Shown here piece by piece: positions 6,059-9,392 of a stretch of 9,392 nucleotides of DNA; the stretch's first letter is position 1, and every line of letters starts with the position of its first letter. This DNA is from an uncultured Oscillospiraceae bacterium (lineage in GTDB: Bacteria > Bacillota > Clostridia > Oscillospirales > Oscillospiraceae), in the NCBI GenBank assembly GCA_910588365.1, contig CAJUQS010000006.1, forward strand, positions 1 to 9,392. The letters run 5' to 3'. A model generated the notes under the pieces. It did no database searches. It saw only the letters and a program-made list of their open reading frames with translations, and was not told the DNA's origin. A program made the position numbers and the translations under genes.

Positions 6059-6330
6059 AGTAAAGTCCTTTTTGATTCTTGTCCTAGGCGGACGGCCAAT
6101 GCGCTCTTAAATGCGCAGTTAGACCAAGTCCGCCGCCCGGTAACCAACATTAAAAGTTCTTTTTGATTCTTGTCCTAGGCGGACGGCCAATGCGCTCTTA
6201 AATGCGCAGTTAGACCAAGTCCGCCGCCCGGTAACCAACATTAAAAGTTCTTTTTGATTCTTGTCCTGCCGGACGGCCAATGCGCTCTTAAATGCGCAGT
6301 TAGACCAAGTCCGCCGCCCGGCAGCCAACA
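6059..6330. repeat. Tandem repeat, three units of 91, 91 and 90 bp
   Basis: The units cover 6059-6149, 6150-6240 and 6241-6330 and are nearly identical. Each opens with a box close to AAAAGTTCTTTTTGATTCTT, then a GGCGGAC arm, an inner TGCGC/GCGCA pair, and a GTCCGCC arm. Each unit could therefore fold into a stem-loop (for example 6087-6093 with 6128-6134 in unit 1). Unit 3 differs in both outer arms (CTGCCGG at 6266-6272 and CCGGCAG at 6318-6324), and these still pair. The leading box is the same as in repeat element C, which follows at once. With 91-base periods the reading frame shifts, so an apparent 70-codon minus-strand frame here is not a conserved coding repeat. Confidence 0.92.
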
Positions 6331-6379
6331 TTAAAAGTTCTTTTTGATTCTTTTTCTTTCAAGAAAAAGAATGACTGCC
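6331..6379 (+). repeat. Two-hairpin-type repeat element, copy C, at the alaS 3' end
   Basis: A further partial repeat box (TTAAAAGTTCTTTTTG) runs into a 12-bp A/T hairpin with arms at 6347-6358 and 6361-6372, then GACTGCC, then directly the alaS stop codon on the minus strand. The stem pairs ATTC with GAAT where copy B pairs ATAC with GTAT, a compensatory difference. It is well placed to form the 3' end of the alaS transcript, although the minus-strand flank is A-rich before a short TTTT. Confidence 0.65.
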
Positions 6380-9049
6380 TCAGTCCTTCGCCTTCTCGCT
6401 GACGAAATCGTCCAAAGCCGCCAGGGCGTCGTCCAGCTTGAGCAGGTCGCTGCCGCCGCCCATGGCGCTGTCGGGCTTGCCGCCGCCCTTGCCGCCGCAG
6501 ATGGGGGCGATGGCCTTGATGATCTCCCCGGCCTTGACGCCTCTGGCCACGGCCTCCTTGCCGCAGATGGCCTGGAAGGTGATCTTGCCCTCGTTGACCC
6601 CCGCCAGCAGCGCCACCACGCCGGGCTCCTTGTCCCGCAGGAAGTCGCCCATCCTGCGCATATCGTCGGCGGAGAGGCCGTTGCGGGACATGGAGAAAAC
6701 CTTCAGCCCCTTGACGGCCTTGGCGCTCATGAGGAACTGCTCCGCCTGGCCGGTGAACTCCCTGGCCTTCAGCTTCTCAATGGTCTGGCGCAGCTCCCGC
6801 AGCTCCGCGTTCATCTGCACCGCCTTCTCCCGCAGCTCCGCGGGCTTGGCCTTCAGCTCCGCCGCCGCCTGGAACAGCATCTCCTGGGCCCGGTTCATCT
6901 GCTCCAAAGCCCGCTGGCCGGTGACGGCCTCGATGCGGCGCACGCCGGCGGCCACGGAGAACTCGCTCTCAATGTGGAAGAGCCCCGCCTTGGCGGAGTT
7001 GTCCAGATGGGTGCCGCCGCAGAACTCCACGGAGTAGCCCTCGCCGATGTTCACCACCCGGACCACATCGCCGTACTTCTCGCTGAACAGGGCGATGGCT
7101 CCGGTCTTCTTGGCCTCCTCAATGGGCATCTCCTTCGCCTCCACGGCAAAGCCGGCCAGGATGGCATTGTTGACCTCCTGGGACACCCGGCTGAGCTCCT
7201 CCGCGGTCATGGCGGTGAAGTGGGTGAAGTCGAAGCGCAGGTAGTCGTCCTCCACCAGGGAGCCCGCCTGGTGAACGTGGTCCCCCAGCACGGCGCGCAG
7301 CGCCTTGTCCAGCAGGTGGGTGGCGGTGTGGGCCCGCATGACGGCCTTGCGGCGCTCGGGGTCAATTGCGGCGCTGACGGTGTCCCCCACCTTCAGCATG
7401 CCCTCGGCCATCTTGCCGTAGTGCATATACTTGCCGCCCTTGTTCTTCTGCACGTCGGTGACGGCAAACTGGCACGCGCCGCCGCGCAGGAAGCCGTGGT
7501 CGGCCACCTGGCCGCCCATCTCGGCGTAAAAGGGCGTCTTGTCCAGGACCACGATGCCCTCCACGCCGGGCATCATCGCCTCGGCCAGTTCATTTTCCAC
7601 CACCAGAGCCACCACCTTGGCGTCCTCAATGGCGGAATTGTCGTAACCGACAAACCGGGTGGACGGTACGTCCTTGCCGAACTCCACGCCGGCCCAGCCC
7701 AGATCGCCCAGGGCCTCCCGGGCTTTACGGGCACGGGTGCGCTGTTCGTTCATGAGCTGCTTGAATGCGTCCTGGTCCACGCTCATCCCCTCTTCCTCCA
7801 CCATTTCCACGGTCAGATCGATGGGGAAGCCGTAGGTATCATAGAGCTTGAAGGCATCCGCGCCGGAGAAGGTCTTCCCCCCCTCGGCCTTGTGGCTCTC
7901 CAGCATCTCGGTGAAGATCTTCATGCCGCCGTCGATGGTCTTGGCGAAGCTCTCCTCCTCCATGCGGATGACGCGGGTGATATAGCTCTCCTTCTCCCGC
8001 AGGTCCGGGTAGGCGCACTCGTTCTCGCCGATGACGGTGGCGCAGACCTCGAAGAGGAAGGGTCGGTCCACCCCCAGCAGCTTCCCGTGGCGGGCGGCAC
8101 GGCGGAGGAGGCGGCGCAGGACGTAGCCCCGGCCCTCGTTGGAAGGCAGCACGCCGTCGCAGATCATCATGGTGGCGGATCGGATGTGGTCGGTGATGAC
8201 CCGCAGGCTCACGTCGATCTGGTGGCTCTGGCCGTACTTGGCGCCGGTGATCTCGCTGACCTTGTTGGTGATGTTCATGACCGTGTCCACGTCAAAGAGG
8301 GAGGCCGCGTCCTGGCTGGCGATGGCCAGGCGCTCCAGGCCCGCGCCCACGTCGATATTCTTCTGCTTGAGCTCCTCATAGTGGCCCTGGCCGTCGTTGT
8401 CGAACTGGCTGAACACGTTGTTCCAGATCTCGATATAGCGGTCGCACTCGCAGCCCACGGTACACCCGGGCCTGCCGCAGCCGTACGCCTCCCCGCGGTC
8501 GTAGTAGACCTCGGAGCAGGGGCCGCAGGGGCCGGAGCCGTGCTCCCAGAAGTTGTCCTCCTTGCCGAACTTGAAGATGCGTTCGGCGGGGATGCCCACG
8601 TCCTTATTCCAGATCTCGAAGGCCTCGTCGTCGGCGGGGGTGGTCTCGTTTCCGGCGAAGACGGAGGGGTAGAGCCGGTCGGGCTCCAGCCCCAGCCACT
8701 CGGGGCTGGTCAGGAACTCCCAGCACCAGGGGATGGCCTGCTTTTTGAAGTAATCGCCAAAGGAGAAGTTGCCCAGCATCTCAAAATAGGTTCCGTGGCG
8801 GGCGGTCTTGCCGATATTCTCGATATCGCCGGTGCGGATGCACTTCTGGCAGGTGCAGACACGGTGGCGGGGGGGCTCCACCTCGCCGGTGAAGTAGGGC
8901 TTCATGGGCGCCATGCCGGAGTTGATGAGCAGCAGGCTGGCGTCATTCTGGGGGATGAGGGAGAAGCTGGGGAGTCTGAGATGGTCCTTGCTCTCAAAAA
9001 ATTTCAGGAACATTTCGCGGATTTCGTTTGCGCCGTAGGATTTGTGCAT
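6380..9049 (-). CDS. alaS: Alanyl-tRNA synthetase
   Basis: This 889-residue enzyme charges tRNA-Ala with alanine in the cytoplasm; E. coli AlaRS has 876 residues, so the length is normal. The class II catalytic core is clear: HLRLPSFSLIPQND (23-36), INSGMAPMKPYFTGE (42-56), and motif 2 region ARHGTYFEMLGNFSFGDYFK (83-102). The editing domain has its zinc-type residues in HTATH (H574, H578) and CGGTH (C677, H681). A C-terminal glycine-rich segment (GGKGGGKPDS) belongs to the C-Ala domain. The ATG at 9049 is chosen because AAAGGAGA lies upstream and the family start (MHKSYGANEIREMF) begins there. The in-frame extension to 9238 runs through intergenic hairpins and is not protein-like. No T-box is apparent in the leader. 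Confidence 0.98.
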   Translation of the reverse strand: MHKSYGANEIREMFLKFFESKDHLRLPSFSLIPQNDASLLLINSGMAPMKPYFTGEVEPPRHRVCTCQKCIRTGDIENIGKTARHGTYFEMLGNFSFGDYFKKQAIPWCWEFLTSPEWLGLEPDRLYPSVFAGNETTPADDEAFEIWNKDVGIPAERIFKFGKEDNFWEHGSGPCGPCSEVYYDRGEAYGCGRPGCTVGCECDRYIEIWNNVFSQFDNDGQGHYEELKQKNIDVGAGLERLAIASQDAASLFDVDTVMNITNKVSEITGAKYGQSHQIDVSLRVITDHIRSATMMICDGVLPSNEGRGYVLRRLLRRAARHGKLLGVDRPFLFEVCATVIGENECAYPDLREKESYITRVIRMEEESFAKTIDGGMKIFTEMLESHKAEGGKTFSGADAFKLYDTYGFPIDLTVEMVEEEGMSVDQDAFKQLMNEQRTRARKAREALGDLGWAGVEFGKDVPSTRFVGYDNSAIEDAKVVALVVENELAEAMMPGVEGIVVLDKTPFYAEMGGQVADHGFLRGGACQFAVTDVQKNKGGKYMHYGKMAEGMLKVGDTVSAAIDPERRKAVMRAHTATHLLDKALRAVLGDHVHQAGSLVEDDYLRFDFTHFTAMTAEELSRVSQEVNNAILAGFAVEAKEMPIEEAKKTGAIALFSEKYGDVVRVVNIGEGYSVEFCGGTHLDNSAKAGLFHIESEFSVAAGVRRIEAVTGQRALEQMNRAQEMLFQAAAELKAKPAELREKAVQMNAELRELRQTIEKLKAREFTGQAEQFLMSAKAVKGLKVFSMSRNGLSADDMRRMGDFLRDKEPGVVALLAGVNEGKITFQAICGKEAVARGVKAGEIIKAIAPICGGKGGGKPDSAMGGGSDLLKLDDALAALDDFVSEKAKD

Positions 9050-9076
9050 GGGAATTCTCTCCTTTACTTTGTTTCT

Positions 9077-9095
9077 TCGCGCCGGTACGGCGCGA
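9077..9095. repeat. GC-rich palindrome in the alaS leader
   Basis: TCGCGCC (9077-9083) pairs with GGCGCGA (9089-9095) around GGTAC. It is about 28 bases upstream of the alaS start codon, just beyond the ribosome binding site, and would form a stable hairpin in the alaS leader. Confidence 0.55.
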
Positions 9096-9121
9096 GGGGG
9101 ATTTTTTCTTCTATTGGCTTT

Positions 9122-9216
9122 GCCCCTGCCGGGGCGGGCCTGCTTTTTGTGCGAACAAAAAGCAGCAAAAAGTCGCTGGGGGTATTCCCCCAGCCCCCCT
9201 TTTATTACGGGGGCTG
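9122..9216 (-). repeat. Hairpin cluster with diverged repeat element, copy D
   Basis: Four perfect stems lie in a row: GCCCC/GGGGC (9122-9135), CTGCTTTTTGT/ACAAAAAGCAG (9140-9150 and 9155-9165, with a GCGA loop on the plus strand), CTGGGGG/CCCCCAG (9176-9193) and CAGCCCCC/GGGGGCTG (9191-9198 and 9209-9216). On the minus strand the middle part has the layout of copies A and B: a hairpin, a spacer ending in CTTTTTG, then an A/T hairpin. The last two stems share three bases and exclude one another. The whole cluster lies between alaS and the rightward gene and would be in the alaS leader if transcription starts upstream of it. Confidence 0.55.
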
Positions 9217-9309
9217 TCGGACACGGGGGGAAAGACAAGAGCTGCGGTGCCTAATGTCATTAAGTTGGGAATGGGGAGAAAATAAAGTCAAAAAAGATGT
9301 AAAAAGGGG

Positions 9310-9315
9310 TTGACA
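9310..9315 (+). promoter_or_regulatory. Isolated -35-like hexamer
   Basis: A perfect TTGACA points toward the rightward gene at 9376, but no -10-like hexamer occurs 16-18 bases further on. It may be part of an activator-dependent promoter or a chance match. Confidence 0.25.
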
Positions 9316-9326
9316 AAAGAGAAAAA

Positions 9327-9377
9327 ATGTGCGGCGAAGCCCTGAAAAGTAAACTTGCTTTTCGGGAGGGCGCACAT
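9327..9377 (+). promoter_or_regulatory. Stem-loop covering ribosome binding site and start codon
   Basis: The pairs are ATGTGC (9327-9332) with GCACAT (9372-9377), GCCCT (9339-9343) with AGGGC (9367-9371), and GAAAAG (9344-9349) with CTTTTC (9358-9363), with an 8-base loop. The GGGAGGG ribosome binding site (9364-9370) is bulged or paired, and the first two bases of the ATG lie in the outer stem. Such a fold would limit translation of the rightward gene. It is a prediction from base pairing by eye. Confidence 0.5.
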
Positions 9378-9392
9378 GAAATACACACCAAA
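9376..9392 (+). CDS. Start of a rightward gene, cut by the window edge
   Basis: An ATG at 9376 follows GGGAGGG with a five-base gap, a strong ribosome binding site. Only five full codons (MKYTP) and part of the next are present, so the product cannot be named. It is divergent from alaS. Its start region lies in the predicted stem-loop at 9327-9377. Confidence 0.6.

Noticed and set aside
6119..6331. A 70-codon minus-strand frame with a repeated peptide (GRRTWSNCAFKSALAVR)
   Set aside because: It arises only because one tandem unit is 90 bp. The other units are 91 bp, so the frame changes and the peptide repeat is not kept. It is a by-product of the DNA repeat.
9077..9095. A possible T-box end in the alaS leader (GTACCGGCGCG on the minus strand)
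   Set aside because: The match to the conserved T-box is weak, it lies in a simple palindrome, and no specifier stem or antiterminator layout was seen.
9050..9238. A 63-residue N-terminal extension of AlaRS
   Set aside because: It runs through strong intergenic hairpins and a repeat element, is unlike any AlaRS N-terminus, and the ATG at 9049 has a good ribosome binding site and the family's normal start.
6344..9313. A 989-codon open frame on the plus strand, antisense to alaS
   Set aside because: Its product is a low-complexity string rich in Leu, His, Gly, Val and Ala, as expected from the reverse complement of a GC-biased gene. The minus strand encodes an unmistakable complete AlaRS.
1..9392. 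Mobile element, CRISPR, toxin-antitoxin or defence system
   Set aside because: No transposase, integrase, cas-like, toxin or nuclease gene is present. The 91-bp tandem units are near-identical throughout, without variable spacers, so they are not a CRISPR array.

Overview
The window is a GC-rich bacterial chromosome segment with strong AGGAGG-type ribosome binding sites, sigma-A-type promoters and a YtrA/GntR-type ABC operon. This fits a Gram-positive Clostridia member, and the repeat-rich, GC-rich style suggests Oscillospiraceae. That placement is an inference from gene families and style, not from a marker search. Nine complete genes are called, all on the minus strand. The first codons of a plus-strand gene appear at the right edge.

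Layout, left to right. Positions 1-266 hold no confident gene: a large stem-loop, a two-hairpin repeat element, and a 14-bp-stem terminator-like hairpin. Positions 267-2965 are one minus-strand operon. It runs in transcription order as YtrA-like GntR repressor, ABC ATPase, membrane permease, a repeat element, and a second membrane permease. The first three genes overlap by 4 bases each. A clear promoter (TTGACA, 17 bp, TATAGT) with a palindromic operator candidate lies at 3001-3049. Positions 3130-5193 carry a second likely operon: secreted CapA-like metallophosphatase-fold protein, a half-size EamA-type transporter, and an FmdE-domain protein with a C-terminal zinc ribbon. It starts from an extended -10 promoter at 5245-5273. 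Positions 5354-6043 hold a cupin and a HIT (HinT-like) protein. Positions 6059-6330 are three tandem copies of a 90-91 bp unit running into another copy of the repeat element. Positions 6380-9049 are alaS. The 326 bases between alaS and the rightmost gene contain many hairpins, including a fourth, diverged repeat-like element and a stem-loop that would bury the ribosome binding site and start codon of the rightward gene.

The genes themselves are ordinary: a repressor-controlled export/stress-type ABC transporter, housekeeping alaS, and small accessory enzymes. The more interesting material is intergenic. A dispersed two-hairpin element shows compensatory base changes between copies and in two cases follows a stop codon after exactly 7 bases. 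A tandem repeat shares its leading box. No defence system, mobile-element transposase, CRISPR array, tRNA or rRNA gene was seen, and I found no convincing undescribed protein system.
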